A stretch of DNA of 9,970 nucleotides from Holosporales bacterium (GTDB taxonomy: Bacteria > Pseudomonadota > Alphaproteobacteria > RUG11792): contig JAISBC010000037.1 in assembly GCA_031266385.1 (NCBI GenBank), positions 1 through 9,970 on the forward strand. The letters are read 5' to 3'. A program made the position numbers and the translations under genes. The first letter of the stretch is position 1. Each line of letters begins with the position of its first letter. The notes beneath the pieces were generated by a model. It was given only the letters and a program-made list of their open reading frames with translations. It was not told the DNA's origin and did no database searches. Positions 1 through 7,049 of the stretch are shown piece after piece.

Positions 1-105
1 TCTGTCGCCTCGTCCAAACTTCAGAGCAATATGATTCCTCATGAAAGCTTGTTCTTCTGGAGACAAAACTCGGATATCTATCGTTCCGTCCTTGTTGAGT
101 TGCAT
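1..105 (-). CDS. 5' end of an unrecognised gene cut by the left edge
   Basis: An open frame enters from the left edge on the minus strand. From the ATG at 105-103 it gives 35 codons beginning MQLNKDGTIDIRVLSPEEQ, with a GAGG Shine-Dalgarno-like tetramer six bases before the ATG. The frame stays open about 13 codons further upstream (IIEEVERLRLA, then a TGA), but that stretch has no ATG, so the true start could also be one of two TTG codons there. The composition (mixed charge, no low complexity) looks like real protein. It follows the metallo-hydrolase on the same strand after an 85-bp gap, so the two could be co-transcribed. I do not recognise the family from this fragment; it could also be the remnant of a broken gene. 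Confidence 0.45.
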   Translation of the reverse strand, partial: MQLNKDGTIDIRVLSPEEQAFMRNHIALKFGRGDR

Positions 106-190
106 GGCCAACCTCAATCGTTCAACTTCTTCGATTATACATCATGGAGCCAAAACTCTACCACAGCAATCGACAGACTTTACTGGGAAG

Positions 191-1306
191 TTAATGCCAC
201 CACGTGGCGAAGGTCTGAGTTGTGTCCTTAAGCTTAACTTTTTGCCCTATCATCGGAGTCAAAAGGCGCATCTTCTTCTCTTTAGATAATCTTGAGATCT
301 CATTAAGCGGCTCGTTCCACGAGTGAGTCGAGAGGGAGAATTTGGAGTTATGCACAGGTATCACGGCCTTCGCTCGGAGATCCTCAGCGGCCATCACGGT
401 TTCCATCGGATGCATATGTATGTGGTTCCAATCCTTGTTATACTGGCCATTTTCGAGGAGTGCCAAATCTATCGGTCCGAGTTGGTTGCCAATTGCTTCG
501 AAAAGTGGGCAATAACCTCCATCCCCTCCGATATATATCTTAAAACCACTGGGAGATGTCAGCAAAAATGCTCCCCACAGAGATAGGTTACGTGCAAAAC
601 CCCGACCTGAAAAATGATGAGTTGGGCAGCACACGATGCGGAATCCGTCTGGCAGATTGACCTCATTATACCAATCCATCTCCAATAATGTGGACGGATC
701 GAATCCCCAACGCTCGAAATGAGCCCCAACTCCGAGCGGGCAAATTACTTGCTTCGCCTTTAATTTGGTTACCGTTTCATAATCCAGATGATCCCAGTGA
801 TCGTGGGTAATGATCAGGTAATCGAGTTCTGGGATTTCGGTTGGAGCATAGATATTAGTGCCCCTGAAGGCGCCCGGGAAGAATGGGATCGGCGATGAAA
901 CATTGCTTAATACGGGATCGACGGCTATGCGCTTTCCTTCGATTTGGATGAAATATGAAGAGTGTCCGAACCATATCAAAACATCTTCATTCCTGTCTAA
1001 ATTTATTAGATCAGTCTTGGCGCTGGGGATAGTGTAATTGTCTTCGTTAGCGAAAAGTTTGCAGATAAACTTATAGATAACACCAAGCACTTTTCTACGT
1101 GACCCTACTGCGCCTACCGGAGCACCCGTTTCAAATTCATAAAAATTGTGAAATTGCCCGTTTTCGTAATTCGGGGATTTTTGAATTCGTTCCAGCCGGA
1201 CTCCTTCTGGAGGATTGCCAAATTTTGGGGAATGCACGTATACACCGATCAGGATAGCTACCGCTATCACAGCAATCGATGTGCGCAAGAAAGATCTCAT
1301 ATTCAT
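191..1306 (-). CDS. Membrane-anchored metallo-beta-lactamase-fold hydrolase, NAPE-PLD/UlaG-like
   Basis: A 371-residue zinc-dependent hydrolase of the Lactamase_B_2 group (NAPE-PLD, UlaG and RomA-like proteins). An N-terminal hydrophobic segment (about residues 8-25) acts as an uncleaved anchor or signal, so the enzyme domain probably lies outside the cytoplasmic membrane. The family's leading SPNYENGQFHN stretch follows at about 44-54. Metal ligands are visible in order: THDHWDHLD with H168, D169, H170, D172 and H173; H230/H231 in PTHHFSG; D262 in GGDGG; and H319 in IPVHNSKF. The closing block with IHMHP and HSWNEP is typical of the NAPE-PLD-like branch. All ligands are present, so the enzyme should be active. 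The substrate cannot be read from sequence: phospholipid-type phosphodiesters or lactones are known for relatives. Either of two ATGs (1306 or 1300) may be the start; neither has a strong ribosome site. It is divergent from the peptidoglycan operon. Confidence 0.88.
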   Translation of the reverse strand: MNMRSFLRTSIAVIAVAILIGVYVHSPKFGNPPEGVRLERIQKSPNYENGQFHNFYEFETGAPVGAVGSRRKVLGVIYKFICKLFANEDNYTIPSAKTDLINLDRNEDVLIWFGHSSYFIQIEGKRIAVDPVLSNVSSPIPFFPGAFRGTNIYAPTEIPELDYLIITHDHWDHLDYETVTKLKAKQVICPLGVGAHFERWGFDPSTLLEMDWYNEVNLPDGFRIVCCPTHHFSGRGFARNLSLWGAFLLTSPSGFKIYIGGDGGYCPLFEAIGNQLGPIDLALLENGQYNKDWNHIHMHPMETVMAAEDLRAKAVIPVHNSKFSLSTHSWNEPLNEISRLSKEKKMRLLTPMIGQKVKLKDTTQTFATWWH

Positions 1307-1360
1307 CCGCTAATGGTAACACATCAAACTCATCACATCAAATGATTTCATAAATATAAC

Positions 1361-1388
1361 TTGACTCAGAATTTTGTTCTGGTATTAT
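1361..1388 (+). promoter_or_regulatory. Sigma-70 promoter for the M23-PBP1A operon
   Basis: TTGACT at 1361-1366 and TATTAT at 1383-1388 are separated by 16 bases; each hexamer matches the sigma-70 consensus at five of six positions. Transcription would start near 1395 and leave a leader of about 125 nt before the M23 start codon. On the opposite strand TATAAT occupies 1389-1384, overlapping this -10 element, and may serve the divergent hydrolase, although no good -35 accompanies it there. Confidence 0.55.
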
Positions 1389-1504
1389 AGTCTGCATCAA
1401 GATGATAGTAATCATGTAATCAAATCAAATGTAATTGGAAGTTATTAGTTTTTCTTTGCTCATTTGTTAGTTTTTTGGTACAATTTTGCGTTAGCCATTG
1501 CTTT

Positions 1505-1510
1505 AGGAGG
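1505..1510 (+). promoter_or_regulatory. Strong Shine-Dalgarno that decides the M23 start
   Basis: A full AGGAGG lies two bases before a GTG (1513) and eight bases before an in-frame TTG (1519). Two bases is too close for normal initiation, while eight is near optimal, so the TTG is the better start although the GTG gives a slightly longer frame. Confidence 0.75.
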
Positions 1511-1518
1511 TCGTGTTA

Positions 1519-2949
1519 TTGGTCGTTAGGAAGTCTAATTTCGTCAGTATCTGCCTACTGGCCCTGGCCGTGGCTATCTCGCTCACCGAGTACGTTATGT
1601 ACTCTCCATCGATCATTCCAGAGGTTTTGGATGAGGATCTTTTTACGAAGGATTCTGGAGTGATCGATTTACCGGCGGAGCAGGATTTAGTCGCCAAGGA
1701 TCAAGAAATAGGTCAGGATGATACCGACACCATAGCAGATGAAGATGTTAAGATCGATGAAACTCCGCAACCACCAGTTAAGGAGACAGCCCCGAAGTTG
1801 CCGTTCTCTGAATCTAATGAGCATACGGTCGTCATAGAGAGCGGTGATACTTTGGGGTCCGTTCTCGGGGGGCTCGGGTTCGGGAATACCGAGGTATATC
1901 AGGCCTCCGGTGCCCTCTCCAAAGTTTTCAATCTACGTAATCTGAAGATCGGGCAGGAACTGATCATTAGGGGAGAAAGGGATGCCGATGGTAACCTGAC
2001 TCTGCTTGGTCTCGAAATTCGTCCAGATTATCGATTCAGGATAGTCGTCGAAAAGAAGGGGGCTAGCTTTACGGCCAAAAAGGTTGATGTCCCCGTCAAA
2101 AGCGTAATCCGAAATATCTCCGGATCCATGAATCCAAATTCTCCTCTCTATTCACTGAAACAATGTGGCATCAAAGGAAACATCGCGAATGAGGCCATTC
2201 GTGTCCTGAATCAGGTCGTTAACATTCGTGGGGCAAAGGGAAACGTCGATTTTGAGTTTTTATGTAAGTATTTCTACGATGATGACGGGAAAATGGTAGG
2301 GCAGCCGGAGTTATTATACGTATCGATCTTACACGGCGGTAAAATCTACAGGTGCTACAAATTCAGAGATACTGACAATACCTGCGAATACGTAGATTCG
2401 AATGGAATGATCATCAGCACGATCGCCAGGGCTGGATCGATGCTAGCTCAGCCGCTGAGTCGTATGAAAATCACATCTCGATTTGGATTGAGGATTCATC
2501 CGATAACTGGTAGACTAAGGGGGCATTCCGGAGTTGACCTGGAAGCTAGGGTTGGGACTCCTGTCTATGCGGCCGCGAGCGGCGTCGTCGCCAAGGCATC
2601 CAATTATTGTGGGTACGGGAAGTACGTCAAACTCAATCATACGGATAAAGTCGGTACGGCATACGGGCATTTGAGTAGGATCACTGTGAGAAGTGGCCAG
2701 CGCGTTAACCAAGGGCAGGTGATCGGATATTCCGGAGATACTGGCGTTACAACCGGTCCGCACGTGCATTATGAAGTTCTTATGTATGGGCGCCCGATCA
2801 ATCCATTAGCCTTCGTGAAGCAAGAGCCGCGCAAACTAATCGGCGGCAAGTTAGCCAGATTTAACCGATTCAAAGGTAACGTAAATCTCCAAATTGTTGG
2901 CCTGAGTCGATCCCAGCAAAAGGCCGTCCAACCGAAAAAATACTCGTAG
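1519..2949 (+). CDS. LysM/M23 zinc endopeptidase, MepM-like, membrane-anchored
   Basis: A predicted D,D-endopeptidase that cuts peptide cross-links in the peptidoglycan so that new strands can be inserted. With a TTG start it has 476 residues (positions below count from the GTG two codons earlier). A transmembrane anchor spans about 11-29. An acidic Asp/Glu/Pro-rich linker follows to about 95, then a LysM-like domain (from H104, HTVVIESGDTLGSVL, to about 155), a mixed middle domain, and the M23 domain from about 310 to 435. All M23 ligands are present: H338 and D342 in GHSGVD, H386 in YGHLS, and H417 and H419 in GPHVHYE, so it should be catalytically active rather than an EnvC/NlpD-type activator. 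The basic tail after 435 may bind wall or membrane. It is followed after 6 bp by a class A PBP, pairing a wall-cutting and a wall-making enzyme. The mepM assignment is by domain architecture only. Confidence 0.9.
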   Translation: MVVRKSNFVSICLLALAVAISLTEYVMYSPSIIPEVLDEDLFTKDSGVIDLPAEQDLVAKDQEIGQDDTDTIADEDVKIDETPQPPVKETAPKLPFSESNEHTVVIESGDTLGSVLGGLGFGNTEVYQASGALSKVFNLRNLKIGQELIIRGERDADGNLTLLGLEIRPDYRFRIVVEKKGASFTAKKVDVPVKSVIRNISGSMNPNSPLYSLKQCGIKGNIANEAIRVLNQVVNIRGAKGNVDFEFLCKYFYDDDGKMVGQPELLYVSILHGGKIYRCYKFRDTDNTCEYVDSNGMIISTIARAGSMLAQPLSRMKITSRFGLRIHPITGRLRGHSGVDLEARVGTPVYAAASGVVAKASNYCGYGKYVKLNHTDKVGTAYGHLSRITVRSGQRVNQGQVIGYSGDTGVTTGPHVHYEVLMYGRPINPLAFVKQEPRKLIGGKLARFNRFKGNVNLQIVGLSRSQQKAVQPKKYS

Positions 2950-2955
2950 TTATCG

Positions 2956-5076
2956 ATGCTTTTTAAGCAATTATCGAAGGTTTTTTTTTACTTCTTCAGC
3001 TTCCTATTTTTGATTCTAGCCATAATGGCGTCCGTTTTCTTTTACTACGGTCGGGATTTACCGAGCGAAGAGACCCTATTGAACTATTCTCCGCCGGTTA
3101 CAACGAAAGTATATTCCTCCGAAAATGAATTAATCGAAGAGTATGCAGTTGAACGTAGAGTCATCATTCCGTTTCAGAAGATTCCATCGATAGTAAAGGG
3201 GGCATTCATCATCGCCGAGGACCGTGATTTTAATGAACATTCTGGTATCAGCTTCTATAGCCTATTAAGAGCAATCGTTGAAAATACCGCCAAAAAATCA
3301 TGGAACAAGAAACCAGCAGGTGGATCAACAATAACCCAGCAAATCGCCAAAAATTTACTGGTCGGAAATGAACGTAGTCTGGCCAGGAAATGTCGTGAGG
3401 CAATCATGGCGTTTAGAATAGAGTCGACCATCAGCAAAGATAAAATCTTCGAAATATATTTAAACCAATTATATTTGGGAAAAGGATGTTATGGGATCGT
3501 CGAAGCATATAATTATTATTTCGGTAAAAAAAAGATAGAGGATATCGAACCGCACGAAGCCGCGTTTCTAGCGGCGATACCAAGCGCTCCATCAATTTAT
3601 ATAAATTCTCGAAATTCAGCTAAAATATTGACAAAGAGAAACTCGATATTATATCAAATGCGGGATCTCGGGTATATTTCCGAAACACAATTAAAAAATT
3701 CAATTTCAAAACCAGTAAATATTAAATTTAGAAAAAATAAAGTATTTTCTCCATATTTTTCTGATGAAATATTTAAAATCTTTTCTCAAGTAGTATCACG
3801 CGATGTATTTCCGAGATGCGGATTTTCAATCACAACAACGATGAATAAAAAAATTCAATATTGTGCGACGAAGGCTCTGGAAGATGGACTCATCGATTTC
3901 ACGAAAAAGAAACCTTGGACTGGAACGATTCGTAATGTTGTCAGTGAATCGAAACCTGCCAAAGAGATACTCTCAGACATCAATACCCACATACCGACCA
4001 TGCTCAACAAAATTACACATTGCATCGTCGTAGAAAATCAGAATTCGATTCTCATATGTAAAGATTCAAATGATCAAATAATAAAGATAACCAAGTCAAA
4101 TGAATTTTATACGGATGCTAATTTGAAGGTCGGTGATATTACGCTATGTAGACTTATGGAGGATGGATCGTATGAGCTATTTCAGATGCCAGATGTCACC
4201 GGCGGAATAGTAGTCATGGATATGAGTAATGGAGATATTTTGGGACTCTCAGGTGGCCTCAGCTTTGATATCAACTTCTTTAATTGCGTGACGCAGGCAC
4301 AAAGGCAGCCCGGATCAGTGATTAAACCGTTCATCTATGCGGCGGCTCTGGAGAATGGATTCGATGAATATGATCTCATAGACGATAAACCGGTAAGAAT
4401 TGTATTATCGAATGGGCAGGTATATTCTCCACATAACTATAATAGAAAGAGTTACGGTAAGATTCCATTAAGAGAAGCCCTTATTTATTCCAGAAATCTA
4501 TCGACGGTTAATTTGGCGGTGAAGCTGGGTATGGGCCCCATCAACAAAGTTCTAAAATCCGTTGAGGTCTCAGATAAAAATGTTCCAATTTCTGGGGTTT
4601 TAGGCAGCGTTGAAACGACACCATTAAAGCTTGTTTCCGCTTTTTCGGCCATATTTAATGGTGGTGTCATACTTTTTCCCAGATTTATCAAGAAGATTGA
4701 GCAGACCGGGCCAGTCAAGATCCTCGACGAAGCGACGACCGGCTTCCTTTGCGAGGAACGCCAGAAATACGTCCTGTCTAAGGAAACGGCAGAAACAATG
4801 AAAAATATGATGCACGATGTAGTTAAATTTGGGACGGCCACGAAATTACTGCCTCTCGAGCAAGAATTTGGAATCGAAATTTTTGGCAAAACTGGAACGA
4901 CCAGTAATTTCAGAGATGCATGGTTTGTGGGAGCATTTTCTACCGGAAACAAAACATACCTGATCTGCATTTTCGTTGGATATCAAATTCCAAGATCACT
5001 TGGAAATCATGCCTCTGGCTCCAAGGTAGCGCTCCCAATCTTTGCGAATTTCGTGAGGAACTTCTTCAAGAATTAA
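2956..5076 (+). CDS. mrcA: Class A penicillin-binding protein, PBP1A type
   Basis: A 706-residue bifunctional enzyme that polymerises lipid II into glycan strands and cross-links them in the periplasm. A signal anchor covers about 8-28. The GT51 glycosyltransferase domain shows EDRDFNEHSG with catalytic E88, then GGSTITQQIAKNLLV and the RKCREAIMAFRIE block. An OB-like insert lies at about 340-410. The transpeptidase has all three motifs: SVIK (S454, K457), SRN (S512-N514) and KTGT (645-648). The protein ends shortly after the VALPIFANF motif, without the long tail seen in many PBP1A proteins, so it is compact (E. coli PBP1A is about 850 residues) but has every core motif. No Shine-Dalgarno precedes the ATG; the gene starts 6 bp after the M23 stop, which suggests translational coupling. 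A run of nine T (2981-2989) sits in codons of the anchor. Confidence 0.95.
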   Translation: MLFKQLSKVFFYFFSFLFLILAIMASVFFYYGRDLPSEETLLNYSPPVTTKVYSSENELIEEYAVERRVIIPFQKIPSIVKGAFIIAEDRDFNEHSGISFYSLLRAIVENTAKKSWNKKPAGGSTITQQIAKNLLVGNERSLARKCREAIMAFRIESTISKDKIFEIYLNQLYLGKGCYGIVEAYNYYFGKKKIEDIEPHEAAFLAAIPSAPSIYINSRNSAKILTKRNSILYQMRDLGYISETQLKNSISKPVNIKFRKNKVFSPYFSDEIFKIFSQVVSRDVFPRCGFSITTTMNKKIQYCATKALEDGLIDFTKKKPWTGTIRNVVSESKPAKEILSDINTHIPTMLNKITHCIVVENQNSILICKDSNDQIIKITKSNEFYTDANLKVGDITLCRLMEDGSYELFQMPDVTGGIVVMDMSNGDILGLSGGLSFDINFFNCVTQAQRQPGSVIKPFIYAAALENGFDEYDLIDDKPVRIVLSNGQVYSPHNYNRKSYGKIPLREALIYSRNLSTVNLAVKLGMGPINKVLKSVEVSDKNVPISGVLGSVETTPLKLVSAFSAIFNGGVILFPRFIKKIEQTGPVKILDEATTGFLCEERQKYVLSKETAETMKNMMHDVVKFGTATKLLPLEQEFGIEIFGKTGTTSNFRDAWFVGAFSTGNKTYLICIFVGYQIPRSLGNHASGSKVALPIFANFVRNFFKN

Positions 5077-5087
5077 CGAATCCTTAA
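5073..5087 (+). promoter_or_regulatory. Perfect CtrA-type box (TTAA-N7-TTAA), first of three
   Basis: TTAACGAATCCTTAAC contains two TTAA half sites seven bases apart, each followed by C, the full consensus for the alphaproteobacterial response regulator CtrA. It overlaps the stop codon of the PBP gene and lies 57 bases before the start of the small secreted protein that leads the ATPase unit. Function is inferred from the match, and from the same motif before the next two units. Confidence 0.55.
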
Positions 5088-5144
5088 CTTCTGCGATCTA
5101 GACTTATCGGTATATAGGACTCGTTTTTCGGAGAGAGTTTCATC

Positions 5145-5444
5145 ATGTTATTAGCTGTAATATTTTTGCTCGGACAACTCGTGAATCCTCAGCCTGCAAT
5201 GGCTAAAGTTGGTTCAGTACCAAACAACGAAGGACAGACTTCTGCCGATACAGAGGCAGGCCCTGAAGGAAAGCCAGTGGAAGTGTCACTAAATTCGGAA
5301 AAACAGAAGAAAGAACAGAAGGATATCATCGTTTCCCGACAATTAACGGCTGCTTCTGTCATCGCCAGAGATCACATACAGCAGCTTGCTATTTCCATCG
5401 CTGTGGCTACTGGAAAGGGGCCAGAGATGCTGATGAGGCTTTAA
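5145..5444 (+). CDS. Small secreted protein of unknown function
   Basis: A 99-residue product with a likely signal peptide: hydrophobic residues 2-13 and an AMA cleavage motif at 18-20, giving a mature protein of about 79 residues. The signal is odd in having no Lys or Arg near the start; the frame upstream runs only nine codons to a stop and has no other ATG. The ribosome site GGAGAGAG ends seven bases before the ATG. The mature part has a polar, charged Gly/Glu/Lys-rich half (about 21-60), then a helical C-terminal part (ASVIARDHIQQLAISIAVAT). I do not recognise the family. It ends 8 bp before the secretion ATPase gene, so the two are almost surely one operon, and a role with that machinery is plausible but unproven. 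Confidence 0.7.
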   Translation: MLLAVIFLLGQLVNPQPAMAKVGSVPNNEGQTSADTEAGPEGKPVEVSLNSEKQKKEQKDIIVSRQLTAASVIARDHIQQLAISIAVATGKGPEMLMRL

Positions 5445-5452
5445 TATGACCG

Positions 5453-6916
5453 ATGTCATTCCTGGAATTTTTGAGACAGAAAAGTGTAATAAATGATGAT
5501 TTATATCAGATCGTAAGCGATAAGACTGGTGATGTATTTTCTTATGTTTATGATCTGTTGGTAAGCATAGGTGATATTTCCGAAAATGAGCTTTCCAAGC
5601 TGAAGGCGGAATTTTTCGAGCTGGAATATACCGATCTGAGCGATTTTTCCAGAATAAATGATTTAGATTATGCGACGTTGGAGAGATATTTGACCCTTCC
5701 TTTCCGCATATCTCCTGGTTGTGTTCATATCGCCATCGATGATCCGGGGAATATAGAGGCCAAGGATAAGGTCAGGTGTTGCCTGTCTTCTTGTAATGGG
5801 TTCGCCCATTTGGGGCCTATATATTACGTGGCAAAGAAAAGCGATATTCGAGATAAATTTGATGAATTGAACGACGCCAAATCGAGCCATATGACGAAGA
5901 TTATATCGGAGGCGATTAGGAGGAATGCCTCGGATGTTCATATTACGCCGTTCGATAAGACGTTTACGATAATGTTTAGGATCGACGGTCTTCTGGAGCG
6001 CATCAAAATAATCAGCATAGATGAATTCGAGCGGCTGGCCATCTCTCTGAAGGTCAGTGCCAAGCTGGATATCGCCGAAACTAGGCGACCGCAATCGGGG
6101 CACTTCCAAATAAATAATACCGATCTGAGGATATCTACTCATCCGACATCTTTCGGCGAAAATATAGTGATTAGAGTGCTAAATAAAGACAAATCCCTAA
6201 TCGCGATAGAGAGTCTCGGTTTTTCTGATGAACAGGTGCTGCATTTAAAGGAAATTTCTTCTCGTCAGCATGGCATGATTATTTTTTGCGGGCCGACTGG
6301 GTCGGGCAAAACGACCTCGATATATTCGCTCCTCGAAACGATGGATAAAATGACTCGAAATATTATGACGTTAGAAGATCCCGTGGAGTATAAGATTCAA
6401 AATGTGCGGCAAACCGAAATAAAACATGGATTAATAAATTTTGCGGATGGAGTTAAATCCATTTTGAGGCAGGATCCTGATGTCATCCTGATAGGAGAAA
6501 TTCGCGATAAGGAGACAGCGAAAATGGCGATCAGGGCGTCTATGACGGGTCATCTAGTCTTGACGACGATTCATGCGAATGATAGCTTCGGGGCAATCGC
6601 ACGGCTTAAAGAATTCGAAATTTCTCCGTCTCTAATAGCAGAAAATGTTATTACGATCGTGGCGCAGAGGTTGGTGAGGAAGAAATCTACATGCGGTCGG
6701 ACCGTTATTTCTGAAATCCTGAAGATCGATGAGAATTTGAGCAATATGATATATTCCGAGAGTAGTAAACACGACCTGCAAAAATATGCCATCGATAATC
6801 TAGGATTTAAGTCGATCTCAGAACAATACCAGGAAAAATTACTGACGGGATTGGTCCTGGAATACGGGAACATCAATTCCGACAGGGTAGTCCCCCAAAC
6901 GACATCAGTTGGTTAA
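5453..6916 (+). CDS. gspE: GspE/PilB-type secretion or pilus assembly ATPase lacking the zinc loop
   Basis: A cytoplasmic hexameric ATPase that powers type II secretion or type IV pilus assembly. An N-terminal T2SSE_N/MshEN-like region covers about 1-130. The ATPase core follows with SDVHITP near 157, Walker A GPTGSGKTT (280-288, K286), the Asp box MTLEDPVEY (305-313), Walker B DVILIGE ending at E349, and the His box GHLVLTTIHAND (366-377). All nucleotide-handling motifs are intact. Odd: the tetracysteine zinc-binding insert of GspE and PilB is missing. QRLVR (405-409) runs through KKSTC straight into GRTVISEIL, leaving a single Cys (C414). At 487 residues it is somewhat short. A retraction ATPase (PilT) is less likely because PilT lacks the long N-terminal region. 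The gspE name is by family only; pilB is equally possible. No pilin, platform or secretin gene is in the window. A second ATG at 5446 is out of frame and closes after 16 codons. Confidence 0.88.
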   Translation: MSFLEFLRQKSVINDDLYQIVSDKTGDVFSYVYDLLVSIGDISENELSKLKAEFFELEYTDLSDFSRINDLDYATLERYLTLPFRISPGCVHIAIDDPGNIEAKDKVRCCLSSCNGFAHLGPIYYVAKKSDIRDKFDELNDAKSSHMTKIISEAIRRNASDVHITPFDKTFTIMFRIDGLLERIKIISIDEFERLAISLKVSAKLDIAETRRPQSGHFQINNTDLRISTHPTSFGENIVIRVLNKDKSLIAIESLGFSDEQVLHLKEISSRQHGMIIFCGPTGSGKTTSIYSLLETMDKMTRNIMTLEDPVEYKIQNVRQTEIKHGLINFADGVKSILRQDPDVILIGEIRDKETAKMAIRASMTGHLVLTTIHANDSFGAIARLKEFEISPSLIAENVITIVAQRLVRKKSTCGRTVISEILKIDENLSNMIYSESSKHDLQKYAIDNLGFKSISEQYQEKLLTGLVLEYGNINSDRVVPQTTSVG

Positions 6917-6983
6917 TTTGGAAGAAAGGCGCAGGGTCTTAATAATTCATATACTTGAGAAATCAAATTATTTAATTGTCGAA

Positions 6984-6998
6984 TTAATATTATCTTAA
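6984..6998 (+). promoter_or_regulatory. Perfect CtrA-type box, second of three
   Basis: TTAATATTATCTTAA is an exact TTAA-N7-TTAA match in the spacer between the ATPase and the LRR protein, 51 bases before the ATG at 7050. Just upstream, TTAATT and AATTAA (6972-6977 and 6982-6987) form a short palindrome around GTCG. The spacer is very AT-rich, so a single match here would be weak alone; its weight comes from recurring before three consecutive units. Confidence 0.5.
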
Positions 6999-7049
6999 GT
7001 TTTCAGCGGTACCATTAATCATCAGTCTATATTTTCAGTTTTGAATAAT

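Noticed and set aside
31..586. Plus-strand open frames at the left edge (31-231, 41-289 and 323-586)
   Set aside because: Most of them lies over the minus-strand metallo-hydrolase, and the first 105 bases fit the minus-strand partial gene better, with a start and ribosome site.
4485..4970. A 161-codon open frame antisense to the PBP gene
   Set aside because: It overlaps the transpeptidase domain, which has all its catalytic motifs on the plus strand, and its product shows no recognisable domain or ribosome site; it is a shadow of codon usage.
5446..5496. Start of the ATPase at the ATG at 5446, which has the better-spaced GAGG
   Set aside because: This frame closes after 16 codons and is out of frame with the ATPase; the ATG at 5453 opens the conserved frame.
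5663..6142. A 159-codon open frame antisense to the secretion ATPase
   Set aside because: The plus-strand frame is clearly the ATPase; the antisense product resembles nothing and shows no start signals of its own.
6972..6987. Palindrome TTAATT-GTCG-AATTAA after the ATPase as a terminator
   Set aside because: Six A/T-only pairs make a weak stem and no T-run follows; it is more likely chance in AT-rich DNA or part of the regulatory region.
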